A program made the translations under genes and the position numbers. A stretch of 22,034 bases of DNA from contig DASVBJ010000187.1 of assembly GCA_036375895.1 (NCBI GenBank), forward strand, positions 1 to 22,034, in the 5' to 3' direction. This DNA is from DASVBJ01 sp036375895. Lineage in GTDB: Bacteria; Actinomycetota; Actinomycetes; JACCUZ01. Shown here one piece after another: positions 6,960-14,151 of the stretch (position 1 is the stretch's first letter; every line of letters begins with the position of its first letter). The notes under the pieces were generated by a model that saw only the letters and a list, made by a program, of their open reading frames with translations, ran no database searches and was not told where the DNA came from.

Positions 6960-9900
6960 TCAGCTGTTGGTGTCGGGGGTGGTCTGGGGCGTGGTGCGCC
7001 CGCGCTCCACGCCGGCCCGGAAGCCGGAGAGCATGCCGCGGACCTCGACCGCGGAGCGGGTGCGCTGGGTGGTGCTCGCGACGTCCGCCGGGGCGGGCGT
7101 CGACGGGGTGGGGGCGGCGGAGCTCTTCGGCGTACGCCGAGCGAGGCCCTCGGCCACCGGCCGCGGGGTGACTGCCTGCGGCGCGTACGACGGCTCGTAG
7201 AGCCCCCGCAGCTCAGAAAGCGCGGTGGAGTGCATCTGGGCGTCGGCGGCGAGCCGGTCCAGGTCCCGCGGCTGGGTCGGCATGGACGGCATGGACGGCA
7301 TGGACGGCACCGACGACACGGACGGCACGGGCGGCACGGGCTCGGCCGGTGCCGGCGCCGCGTGCGGACGCGGAGCCGGGCCGGTGGCGCGCGCAGCCGG
7401 GCCCGCCGCGGCGGGCGCGGGTGCCGATGCGGGGGTCGCGACGAACGGCACCGCGGAGGACGGCGCAGGCGGGGCGGACGGAGCCGGCGGCTGCTCAGCC
7501 GGTCCGGGGACGACGACGGGCGGGGCGGCGGGCGGCGCCAGCCGGGCCTCGGGCGCGGGCAGCACCGGGCGCGCCTCGGCCCGGGAGGTCATCGGGCGGC
7601 CGGGGAGGATGTCGACCGCGGGAGCGAACGCGAACCCCGGCATTGCTGGCCGGGCTTCCGGCCGGGCCTCCGGCGCGGGCACGGGCGCGTGGACCGCGGC
7701 CTGCTTTGCCGGCTCGGCCTGCTTTGCCGGCTCGGTCTGCATTGCCTGCTCCGCCGGCTCGGCCGGCTCGGTGACCACGTCCGCCATCGTTGCGGCGGCG
7801 GGTGCCGGGTCGGCGTACTCCGGTCCGGCCTCGGCCTCGCGGGCCGCGACCGCGGCCGGCTGCAGCACGCGCACGGACTCGACGTCCTCGTCCTCGACCG
7901 TGAGCTGATCGGCCGCTACGGGCTCGGCCGTCACGGGCTCCGGCCCGCCCTGGCCGCGGCGGGGCAGCAGGCGCCGACGGCGCGCAGACGGGCCGGCCGG
8001 CTGGTCGAGGACCGCGGCGGCAGAAGTGCCGACGGCCTCGTCCTCGGTCTCCCCGGCGGCCGGCTCATCCTCGACGACGTCGACGGGCACGAGCGCCGGC
8101 TCGGCCACGGACACGTCGGGCGCCGAGACCGCGACAGGCGGCTCGGCCGCCGGCACGGTGCTGTCGACGGACGGGCGGTCCATGTTCATGAAGACGTCGT
8201 CCGGCAGGGCGACGGTGACGACCGTGCCCGCGGCGCGGCCGCGCCTCAGGGTGACCGTGGCGCCCAGGCGCTGCGCCAGCCGGCCGACCACGAAGAGGCC
8301 CAGCCGCTGGGAGACCGCGATCTCGGCGACCGGCGGCTCGGCGATCTTGCGGTTGGCCTCCGCGATCTCCTCGTCGCTCATGCCGAGGCCGTAGTCGGTG
8401 ATCGTCAGGTCGACGCCGTTGCCGGTGAGAGCCGCGGAGACGACCACGCGGGTGTCCGGGTTGGAGAAGTGGGTGGCGTTCTCCAGCAGCTCGGCGAGCA
8501 GGTGTGCCGTCGTGAGTGCCAGCCGGCCGGAGACGTCGGGGTCCTGCGGCAGCGAGAGGTCGACGCGGTCGAAGGCCTCGATCTCGCTGACGGCGGTGCG
8601 GATCACGTCGGAGAGCGGCAGCGGGTTGCGCAGCCGGCGCGTCGCGTCGATGCCGGCGAGGACCAGCAGGCTCTCGGCGTTGCGGCGCATCCGGGTCGCC
8701 AGGTGGTCGAGCTTGAAGAGGTTCTCGAGGACGTCCGGGTCCTCCTCGCGCGCCTCCATCTGGTCGATCTGGGAGAGCTGGCGGCCGAGCAGCACCTGGT
8801 TGCGGCGCGCCACGTTCACGAACATCTCGGCGATGCTCGCGCGCAACGCGGCCTGCTCCTGGGCCACCCGCACCGTGACGTCGTTGACCGTGTTGAACGC
8901 CTCGGCCAGCTGGCCGATCTCGTCGCGGGACTCGATCGGGATCGGCTCGATCTCGACGCCCGGGCCCTCTCCCGGGGTCTGCATCCGCTCGACCATCTTC
9001 GGCAGCTCGTCGCCGACCAGGGCCGCCGCCACGGTGAGCCGGCGCAGCGGCCGGACCATCCGGCGGGCCAGCGCGACGGTGACGATGACGGCGAGGCCCA
9101 GCCCGAGCAGCGCCACGAACACGTTGAGCGCTGCCTTGCGCCGGGCGTCACCCGCGGCGTCCCCGGCCATCGCCGCGATCTGCTTCACGATGCTCGCCTC
9201 GAACCGCGAGAGCGCGTCGAGACGGCCGGTCGAGGCGGTCGCCCAGGCGGCGGCCGCGGAGGGCGGCACCGGCTTCCCGAGGAGCAGGTCGGCGGCCTGC
9301 CGGCGCGCCTCCTCGACCCCGAAGATGTTCGACCGCGCCATCGTGGCCGACAGCGCCTTGCTCTGGTCGGCGGAGGCCAGCCTGCGGAACGTGTCGAGCT
9401 GGCCGTTCTGCTCCGCGACGTACCCGGACAGCGTCACGAAGTCGTCGCGACCGATCCGGTCGAGCCGCAGCGCCTTGCCGAGCACGTCGCGCTCCTTGGC
9501 GCCGGCCTCGATCAGCGACGACAGGGCCTGGTAGGCGCGCAGCTCCTGGGCCAGGTCGGAGTCGCCCGCCGACTCCGCCACGAGTCCGGGCAACGACAGG
9601 TCGGTGGCGATGACCCGGTCGTAGTAGCCCTCGACCTCGGTCTCGAAGTAGCGGGTCGAGTCGACCGACTCACGCACTGCGCGGAGGCCGTCGTGCTGTC
9701 GGGACGCCGTGACGACCGCCTCGGCGACCTCCGGCGACACCTTGTCCACCGGGGAGTCGGCGATGACGGTCCGCAGCCGACCGAGGCCACCGTCGACCTT
9801 GGTCCGGATGCCCATCATGGCCGCGCGGTCCTGCGGGTTGCGGGTGGACAGGTAGCGCATCGTCGCGCTGCGCTCGGCCTGGAAGCCGTGGACGAGCAGG

Positions 9901-10061
9901 TTGAGCTGGGCGGAGGCCTCCGTGAGCGTGCGCACCCGCTCGGCCTGCCGGGCCGCGGAGACGCCCTGGAGGACCAGCGCCCCGGTCACGGCGAGCAGGA
10001 AGGCCATGGGGACGGCGATGATCCCAAGGAGCTTTGTGCGGACCCCGACATTACGGAGCAT
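6960..10061 (-). CDS. cvnA: conservon sensor histidine kinase CvnA (nitrate/nitrite-sensor-domain type) with a long disordered tail
   Basis: A 1033-residue membrane kinase, first gene of the conservon. It has a short cytoplasmic start, membrane segment 1 (about 11-31), and an extracellular helical sensor of the nitrate/nitrite-sensing type (about 40-305, with FQAERSATMRYLSTRN). Then come membrane segment 2 (311-332), a HAMP region (332-400), and a dimerisation/phosphoacceptor-like helix LDHLATRMRRNAESLL (His453). The ATPase domain has ELLENATHFS (N528), DYGLGM (556-561) and RLGLFVV (586-592). About 400 residues of Pro/Ala/Glu-rich, probably disordered tail follow. The tail includes EPAKQA and SMP tandem repeats and a basic patch SARRRRLLPRRG. 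ATG 10061 has GGAAGG upstream. The tail is long compared with the catalytic core and is the most variable part of such proteins. The signal sensed is unknown, and nitrate is only the name of the domain family. Confidence 0.93.
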   Translation of the reverse strand: MLRNVGVRTKLLGIIAVPMAFLLAVTGALVLQGVSAARQAERVRTLTEASAQLNLLVHGFQAERSATMRYLSTRNPQDRAAMMGIRTKVDGGLGRLRTVIADSPVDKVSPEVAEAVVTASRQHDGLRAVRESVDSTRYFETEVEGYYDRVIATDLSLPGLVAESAGDSDLAQELRAYQALSSLIEAGAKERDVLGKALRLDRIGRDDFVTLSGYVAEQNGQLDTFRRLASADQSKALSATMARSNIFGVEEARRQAADLLLGKPVPPSAAAAWATASTGRLDALSRFEASIVKQIAAMAGDAAGDARRKAALNVFVALLGLGLAVIVTVALARRMVRPLRRLTVAAALVGDELPKMVERMQTPGEGPGVEIEPIPIESRDEIGQLAEAFNTVNDVTVRVAQEQAALRASIAEMFVNVARRNQVLLGRQLSQIDQMEAREEDPDVLENLFKLDHLATRMRRNAESLLVLAGIDATRRLRNPLPLSDVIRTAVSEIEAFDRVDLSLPQDPDVSGRLALTTAHLLAELLENATHFSNPDTRVVVSAALTGNGVDLTITDYGLGMSDEEIAEANRKIAEPPVAEIAVSQRLGLFVVGRLAQRLGATVTLRRGRAAGTVVTVALPDDVFMNMDRPSVDSTVPAAEPPVAVSAPDVSVAEPALVPVDVVEDEPAAGETEDEAVGTSAAAVLDQPAGPSARRRRLLPRRGQGGPEPVTAEPVAADQLTVEDEDVESVRVLQPAAVAAREAEAGPEYADPAPAAATMADVVTEPAEPAEQAMQTEPAKQAEPAKQAAVHAPVPAPEARPEARPAMPGFAFAPAVDILPGRPMTSRAEARPVLPAPEARLAPPAAPPVVVPGPAEQPPAPSAPPAPSSAVPFVATPASAPAPAAAGPAARATGPAPRPHAAPAPAEPVPPVPSVSSVPSMPSMPSMPTQPRDLDRLAADAQMHSTALSELRGLYEPSYAPQAVTPRPVAEGLARRTPKSSAAPTPSTPAPADVASTTQRTRSAVEVRGMLSGFRAGVERGRTTPQTTPDTNS
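7281..7334. repeat. 9-bp tandem repeat inside the cvnA tail
   Basis: Six consecutive 9-bp units are present. The first three are identical (CATGGACGG at 7281, 7290 and 7299) and the next three are degenerate (CACCGACGA, CACGGACGG, CACGGGCGG). On the coding (minus) strand they specify Ser/Val/Pro triplets, seen as SMP-SMP-SMP. The length is a multiple of three, so unit gain or loss would keep the frame. Confidence 0.85.
7702..7739. repeat. 18-bp tandem repeat inside the cvnA tail
   Basis: Two copies of an 18-bp unit (GCCTGCTTTGCCGGCTCG) lie head to tail at about 7702-7737, followed by a diverged third copy starting GTCTGCATTGCC. On the coding strand they give repeated EPAKQA segments. They are in-frame low-complexity sequence within the disordered kinase tail. 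Confidence 0.75.
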
Positions 10062-10140
10062 GTGGACCTTCCCACTCGGAACGACGGAACCACTGCGAAC
10101 GTGAACGATCCGTGGCGCGACCAGTCCTTGATCGGCGGCT

Positions 10141-10182
10141 CTTTGACATTCCTTGAGACAGGCGCTTTGACATTCCTTGAGA
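10141..10182. promoter_or_regulatory. 18-bp direct repeat in the cvnA/mobA divergent promoter region
   Basis: CTTTGACATTCCTTGAGA occurs exactly twice (10141-10158 and 10165-10182), a 24-bp period. Each copy contains TTGACA and TTGAGA ten bp apart (10143/10153 and 10167/10177), so four TTGA(C/G)A half-sites lie on one face of the helix within each pair. A weaker partial copy, TCCTTGA, sits at 10125. The region lies between divergent cvnA (start 10061) and mobA (start 10193). It could be an operator for a regulator that binds direct repeats, or duplicated -35-like elements. No good -10 box is placed correctly for either copy. Confidence 0.6.
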
Positions 10183-10192
10183 TGCTGAAGGG

Positions 10193-10780
10193 GTGATCGC
10201 GCGCCACGACGTCGTCGTCCTCGCCGGGGGCCGGGCCACCCGCATGGGCGGTGTCGACAAGGTGACAGTCACCCTCGCCGGCCGGTCCGCCCTCGATCGT
10301 GTCCTCGACGCGGTGCGTGGCGACGACACGACCGCCCGCGTCGTGGTCGTCGGACCCCGCCGGACGACGCGGGAGCAGGTCACGTGGTGCCGCGAGTCGC
10401 CCCCAGGGGGCGGTCCGTTGGCGGCGGTGGCGGCCGCCCTGCCGCACACCGACGCCGACACGGTGCTGGTGGTCGCGGGCGACATGCCGCGGGTCGGCGC
10501 GGCCCTCGGCCCGCTGCTCGCGGCGCTCGCCGCGGACCCGGCCGTCGAGGTGGCGACGCTGCGCGACGACACCGGGCGCACCCAACCGCTGGCGGCGGCC
10601 TACCGTCGGGAGACGCTGGTACGCCGGGTGGCCGAGGTGGGCAACCCGGCGGGCCGGCCGGCCCGGCTGCTGCTCGACGGGGTGGTCCGGGCCGAGGTCA
10701 CGGTCGACGGGGCCGGTGACGACTGCGACACGTGGGACGACGTACGACGCCTGGACGAGGAGCTGAGCCGTGATCGATGA
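10193..10780 (+). CDS. mobA: molybdenum cofactor guanylyltransferase (MobA-like NTP transferase)
   Basis: A 195-residue nucleotidyltransferase. The amino end has the nucleotide-binding signature LAGGRATRMGGVDK (10-23), with the GG, R and K residues used by MobA to hold GTP. VVAGDMPRV carries the metal-binding Asp of the family. It also has GGPLAAVAAALPH (sugar-nucleotide-transferase GGP) and RTQPLAAAYRRE. MobA joins GMP to molybdopterin to make the guanine-dinucleotide cofactor for bacterial molybdoenzymes. GTG 10193 is the only start that keeps the LAGG motif near the end. The purines AAGGG lie immediately against it with no normal spacing, so a leaderless or unusual initiation is possible. 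The last 11 nt overlap the DUF6457 gene, a pairing expected for this pathway in actinobacteria. IspD or another NTP transferase is less likely, given the neighbour. Confidence 0.87.
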   Translation: MIARHDVVVLAGGRATRMGGVDKVTVTLAGRSALDRVLDAVRGDDTTARVVVVGPRRTTREQVTWCRESPPGGGPLAAVAAALPHTDADTVLVVAGDMPRVGAALGPLLAALAADPAVEVATLRDDTGRTQPLAAAYRRETLVRRVAEVGNPAGRPARLLLDGVVRAEVTVDGAGDDCDTWDDVRRLDEELSRDR

Positions 10781-11009
10781 GTGGACCGAGGCCCTGGCGC
10801 GCGAGCTCGGGGTCGACCTGTCCGTCGACGTGCGTGGGCTGCTCGACCTGGCCCGCGACGCCGCCCACAGCGTCGACCGCCCGGCGGCACCGATCACCAC
10901 GTTCCTCGTGGGCTACGCGGCCGCGCAGCGCGGCGGTGGGGCGGACGCGGTGGCGCAGGCGTCCCGTCAGGCCCGCGAGCTGGCACTGGGCTGGGAGCCG
11001 GTCACCTGA
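10770..11009 (+). CDS. DUF6457 domain protein, MobA partner
   Basis: A 79-residue soluble protein that I recognise as the small DUF6457 family found next to or fused with molybdenum-cofactor guanylyltransferases in actinobacteria. Its markers are a WTEALARELGV opening, DVRGLLDLARDAAHSVDRPA, then PITTFLVGYAAAQRGG. It starts at a GTG eleven nt inside mobA, preceded by GAGGAG within the mobA coding sequence, so the two are translationally coupled. It is predicted all-helical with no membrane segment. The role is not established. From its context it is likely an accessory or modulatory subunit of MobA rather than an enzyme. Confidence 0.85.
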   Translation: MIDEWTEALARELGVDLSVDVRGLLDLARDAAHSVDRPAAPITTFLVGYAAAQRGGGADAVAQASRQARELALGWEPVT

Positions 11010-11097
11010 CCCGCCGAGTCACGGACGCTCCCGTGGGGTGAACCGCCGTCCTCCGGTGGCCGGAACACCCCGCAGCCTGGTCTCGCCCCGGCCTTTC

Positions 11098-11103
11098 TAG
11101 GCT
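11098..11103 (+). promoter_or_regulatory. candidate -10 box for leaderless transcription of the quinone oxidoreductase gene
   Basis: TAGGCT fits the actinobacterial TAnnnT -10 consensus and ends eight nt before the ATG at 11112. There is no ribosome site between them. This arrangement is typical of leaderless transcripts that begin at the start codon. No convincing -35 box is seen. Confidence 0.45.
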
Positions 11104-11111
11104 GGGCCGAC

Positions 11112-12101
11112 ATGAAAGCGATCACCATCCCCACGCCCGGCGGACCCGACGTACTCACCTGGGCGGACGTCCCGGACGCCGAGCCGGGTCCCGGGGAGGT
11201 GCTCGTCGAGGTGGCCGCCAGCGCCGTGAACCGGGCCGACCTGCTGCAGCGGCAGGGGCACTACGACCCTCCGCCCGGCGCGTCGCCCTACCTGGGCCTG
11301 GAGTGCTCGGGTCGCGTCGCGGCGCTCGGGCCCGACCTGCCCGAGGGACATGGCTGGTCGGTCGGCGACGAGGTGTGCGCGCTGCTGTCCGGCGGTGGCT
11401 ATGCCGAGCGCGTCGCCGTGCCGGTCGGGCAGGTGCTGCCGGTGCCGACGGGGCTGACGCTCGTCGAGGCGGCGGCGCTGCCCGAGGTCGTCTGCACCGT
11501 GTGGTCGAACGTGTTCATGCTGGCCGGACTGCAGCCCGACGAGACGTTGCTCGTCCACGGCGGCGCCTCGGGCATCGGGACGATGGCGATCCAACTGGCC
11601 CGCAGCGTGGGCGCGCAGGTCTTCGTGACCGCCGGCTCGCAGGAGAAGCTGGAGGCCTGCCGGGCGCTCGGTGCCTCGGTGACCATCAACTACCGCGACG
11701 ACGACTTCGTGGCGGCGGTGCGCGACGCGACCGGCGGCCGCGGTGTCGACGTCGTCCTCGACAACATGGGTGCGAAGTACCTCGCGCGCAACGTCGACGC
11801 GCTGGCCGTCAACGGTCGGCTGGTGGTGATCGGCCTGCAGGGCGGGACCCGGGCCGAGCTCGATCTGGGAACGCTGCTCGCCAAGCGCGCAGCCGTGCTC
11901 GCCACCGTGCTGCGCGCCCGTCCGCCGGGCGAGAAGGCCACGATCGTTGCCTCGGTGCGCGAGCACGTCTGGCCGCTGTTCGAGGCAGGCGAGGTGCGGC
12001 CGGTGGTGCACCGGGTGCTGCCGATGACCGAGGCGGGCCGCGCGCACGAGATCGTCGAGGCCAGCGAGCACATCGGCAAGGTCCTCCTCGCCCTGGAGTA
12101 G
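11112..12101 (+). CDS. NAD(P)H-quinone oxidoreductase, PIG3 type (zinc-free medium-chain dehydrogenase)
   Basis: A 329-residue medium-chain dehydrogenase/reductase of the quinone oxidoreductase branch. The amino catalytic domain runs from MKAITIPTPGGPDVLTWADV through NRADLLQRQGHYDPPPGASP and YLGLECSGRVAALG. This NRADLLQRxGxYxPPPGAS block is the hallmark of the PIG3-type subgroup. The Rossmann domain has VHGGASGIGTMAIQLA (NADPH-binding), VDVVLDNMG and VIGLQGG. The zinc-binding Cys/His residues of alcohol dehydrogenases are absent. Such enzymes reduce quinones or reactive carbonyls with NADPH. The length is normal. It stands about 100 nt after the mobA pair with its own likely leaderless promoter, so it is probably expressed separately. 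Confidence 0.9.
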   Translation: MKAITIPTPGGPDVLTWADVPDAEPGPGEVLVEVAASAVNRADLLQRQGHYDPPPGASPYLGLECSGRVAALGPDLPEGHGWSVGDEVCALLSGGGYAERVAVPVGQVLPVPTGLTLVEAAALPEVVCTVWSNVFMLAGLQPDETLLVHGGASGIGTMAIQLARSVGAQVFVTAGSQEKLEACRALGASVTINYRDDDFVAAVRDATGGRGVDVVLDNMGAKYLARNVDALAVNGRLVVIGLQGGTRAELDLGTLLAKRAAVLATVLRARPPGEKATIVASVREHVWPLFEAGEVRPVVHRVLPMTEAGRAHEIVEASEHIGKVLLALE

Positions 12102-12215
12102 GCGGCCACGCCTCCCCTCCACTGCGGTGTCGCTGGTCACACCGGGCGCCGTCGACGTGTCGCAGCCGTCGACACCGGCAAGGCTTGAAGGACCCGCTTT
12201 GCACCCGTCCCGTTC

Positions 12216-13301
12216 ATGAGGAGGCTTGTGCTCACGTCGTCCTGGCTCACTTCGTCCTGGACGCAGACCTTGTCCGCCCTCGCCACGGCAGTCGTGTTCG
12301 CGCTGCTGGTCGGCTGGACAGGGGGGCTCGTCACGAGGCGGCTTGCCAGATCCGGTCGTTCACCGTTCTGGTCCCAGCTGCACGCGCGGTGTCACCGCCC
12401 CTGGCAGGCGACCCTCCTCGCGGTGTCCCTGCTTGCCGTGCTACCCGGGGCCGCGCTGGCCGACCGGGCCTATGCGGTACTGCGGCAGCTGCTGCTGGTC
12501 GCATGCATCGCGGCCGCGTCGTGGCTCGTGACGAAGCTGTTGTTCCTCCTCGAGGACCTCGCGCTGTCCCACGTCCGGGTCGACGTCGCGAACAACCGGC
12601 GCGCCCGCAAGGTCCGCACCCAGCTGGCGGCGGTGCGCCGGCTGACCGCCGTCGTCGTCACCGTCGTCGCCGTCGCCGCGATCCTGATGACATTCAGCGG
12701 GCTGCGCGCCTACGGCGCCTCCGTCCTCGCCTCCGCCGGCGTGGCGGGGATCATTGCCGGCCTCGCCGCACAGACCACGCTGGCGAACCTGTTCGCAGGA
12801 CTGCAGCTCGTGTTCACCGACGCGCTGCGCATCGACGACGTCGTGGTGGTCGAGGGCGAGTGGGGCCGGGTCGAGGAGCTCACCCTCACCTACGTCGTCG
12901 TGCACATCTGGGACGAACGGCGGCTCGTGCTGCCGGCCACCTACTTCACCACCACGCCGTTCCAGAACTGGACCCGCTCGGAGTCCCGCGTGCTCGGCGC
13001 GGTCGAGCTGCACCTGGACCCTGCAGCCGACGTGTCGGCGCTGCGCGAGCGGGCTCGGCAGGTGATCGACGCGAGCGGGCTGTGGGACCGTCGCGACTGG
13101 GCGCTGCAGGTGACCGACATGACCGAGCGCACCATCACGGTGCGGGTGCTGGCCTCGGCCCTGGACGCACCGTCCGCGTGGGACCTGCGCTGCGAGATCA
13201 GGGAGGCACTCGTCGCCTACCTGCGGCACGAGCAGCCCGATGCCCTGCCGCGGCTACGCACCCAGCCGGAGCACGCCGGCACGCTCGCCCGGCTCGACTG
13301 A
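12216..13301 (+). CDS. mechanosensitive ion channel family protein (MscS)
   Basis: A 361-residue membrane protein. Hydrophobic segments lie at about 20-40, 63-82, 88-112 and 143-161. They are followed by the pore helix and upper beta domain of MscS channels: ASVLASAGVAGIIAGLAAQT (168-187), TLANLFAGLQLVFTDALRID (188-207), VVEGEWGRVEELTLTYV, RRLVLPATYFTTTPFQNWTR (235-254). The Ala/Gly packing pattern of the pore helix is present. MscS channels open on membrane tension and release solutes during osmotic downshock; members of this four-segment subtype may have other gating. ATG 12216 is taken as the start. AGGAGG lies inside the first codons, so GTG 12228 is possible, though its spacing is short. 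Residues 6-15 are an exact LTSSW duplication. Confidence 0.88.
   Translation: MRRLVLTSSWLTSSWTQTLSALATAVVFALLVGWTGGLVTRRLARSGRSPFWSQLHARCHRPWQATLLAVSLLAVLPGAALADRAYAVLRQLLLVACIAAASWLVTKLLFLLEDLALSHVRVDVANNRRARKVRTQLAAVRRLTAVVVTVVAVAAILMTFSGLRAYGASVLASAGVAGIIAGLAAQTTLANLFAGLQLVFTDALRIDDVVVVEGEWGRVEELTLTYVVVHIWDERRLVLPATYFTTTPFQNWTRSESRVLGAVELHLDPAADVSALRERARQVIDASGLWDRRDWALQVTDMTERTITVRVLASALDAPSAWDLRCEIREALVAYLRHEQPDALPRLRTQPEHAGTLARLD
12231..12260 (+). repeat. 15-bp tandem duplication at the start of the MscS gene
   Basis: CTCACGTCGTCCTGG and CTCACTTCGTCCTGG lie head to tail (14 of 15 identical) and encode LTSSW twice. It is in frame and looks like a recent duplication of the amino end before the first membrane segment. 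Confidence 0.75.
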
Positions 13302-13378
13302 CCGCCTCGCCAGCGACCTTCTGGCGCGACACGTCGGCAACCAGGGGCGGTCCGCGTCGGCTCACGCGAGACCCCGCG

Positions 13379-13427
13379 AGCGACCTTGTCGTACGACACG
13401 CCGGTGTGTCGTCGCAACAAGGTCGCT
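13379..13427. repeat. intergenic two-part palindrome with a partial second copy upstream
   Basis: AGCGACCTTGT (13379-13389) pairs exactly with ACAAGGTCGCT (13417-13427). Inside, ACGACAC (13393-13399) pairs with GTGTCGT (13406-13412), leaving a 3x4 internal loop and a 6-nt apex. A partial copy of the left arm lies at 13312-13333: AGCGACCTT, six nt, CGACACG in both. The element lies between the MscS gene and the PadR operon. It may act as a terminator, but no T-run follows it, and the presence of a partial copy suggests a repeat family. Confidence 0.75.
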
Positions 13428-13484
13428 GGTGATCTTCTGATGGTTCCCGCGACGGCGCCCCCGATCGCCACGCCGGGAAGATCC

Positions 13485-13513
13485 TTGCCTACCCGATAGA
13501 TACTCGGTATACA
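13485..13513 (+). promoter_or_regulatory. candidate promoter of the padR-ABC operon
   Basis: TTGCCT (13485-13490) and TATACA (13508-13513) are separated by 17 bp, which fits a primary-sigma-type promoter well in a GC-rich genome. The -10 lies inside the palindromic PadR-like operator, as expected for autorepression. A transcript would start about 13520, leaving a 25-nt leader with GGAACGGGGA before ATG 13546. Confidence 0.6.
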
Positions 13514-13530
13514 TACCCCGTATCCATACG
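13500..13530. promoter_or_regulatory. PadR-type operator: five alternating ATAC/GTAT half-sites
   Basis: ATAC (13500), GTAT (13507), ATAC (13513), GTAT (13520) and ATAC (13526) alternate with starts 7, 6, 7 and 6 bp apart. They build overlapping palindromes such as GGTAT-AC-ATACC (13506-13517) and CGTAT-CC-ATACG (13519-13530). PadR regulators bind short A/T-rich palindromes in front of their own genes. The array covers the candidate -10 box and start site, so repression by the encoded PadR protein is the natural reading. Confidence 0.65.
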
Positions 13531-13545
13531 AGGAACGGGGACCGG

Positions 13546-14151
13546 ATGTCGATCCGTCAGGGTCTGCTGGCGCTGCTCGAGCAGGGGCCGATGTACGGCT
13601 ACCAGCTGCGCGCCGAGTTCGAGTCGCGCACCGGGGCGACCTGGCCGCTGAACGTCGGGCAGGTCTACACGACGCTGGCCCGGCTGGAGCGGGACGGGCT
13701 GGTGGAGCCGGCCGGCCAGGACGACGAGGGCCACGCCTTCTACCGCATCACCGACACCGGCCGGGACGAGGTCGCGAGCTGGTTCGCCACCCCGGTGAGC
13801 CGCACGACTCCACCTCGGGACGAGCTGGCCATCAAGCTGGCGATGGCGGTCACGGTGCCGGGCATCGACGTACGGGCCGTGGTGCAGAGCCAGCGCACTG
13901 CCACGGTCCGCGCCCTGCAGGACTACACCCGGCTCAAGGCGCGCGCGGCGGGCGACGTGTCACCCGCGCCGCAGGACCTCGCCTGGTTGCTCGTCCTCGA
14001 CTCGTTGATCTTCGCCGCGGAGGCCGAGATCCGCTGGCTCGACCACTGCGAGTCCCGGCTGGCCCGGGCGGCGGCCGAACGGCCGCACAGCCGCACCGTC
14101 AAGAACACCGACAACGACACCGCACCGGCGGACAAGGGGGCCCGGCGATGA
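13546..14151 (+). CDS. PadR family transcriptional regulator
   Basis: A 201-residue regulator. The amino part is a PadR winged helix: MSIRQGLLALLEQGPMYGYQ (1-20), then LNVGQVYTTLARLERDGLVE and the wing DDEGHAFYRITDTGRDEV. The carboxy part (about 85-180) is the helical dimerisation region seen in the longer PadR subgroup (PadR plus a Vir-like carboxy domain). The tail is polar (KNTDNDTAPADKGARR). PadR proteins repress nearby transporter or detoxification genes and release DNA when a small molecule binds. It is first in an operon with an ABC ATPase (4-nt ATGA overlap) and a permease, a layout common for autoregulated export systems. Palindromic half-sites over the promoter support autorepression. 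Confidence 0.92.
   Translation: MSIRQGLLALLEQGPMYGYQLRAEFESRTGATWPLNVGQVYTTLARLERDGLVEPAGQDDEGHAFYRITDTGRDEVASWFATPVSRTTPPRDELAIKLAMAVTVPGIDVRAVVQSQRTATVRALQDYTRLKARAAGDVSPAPQDLAWLLVLDSLIFAAEAEIRWLDHCESRLARAAAERPHSRTVKNTDNDTAPADKGARR

Noticed and set aside
5727..10196. A 1489-codon plus-strand open frame spanning the cvn region
   Set aside because: It is antisense to the four conservon genes. Its residues are low-complexity Arg/Gly/His/Asp-rich with no recognisable domain, as expected for the complementary frame of GC-rich coding DNA.
11303..13432. A 709-codon plus-strand frame across the quinone oxidoreductase and MscS genes
   Set aside because: It is an out-of-frame Arg/Ala/Gly-rich shadow of two well-recognised genes.
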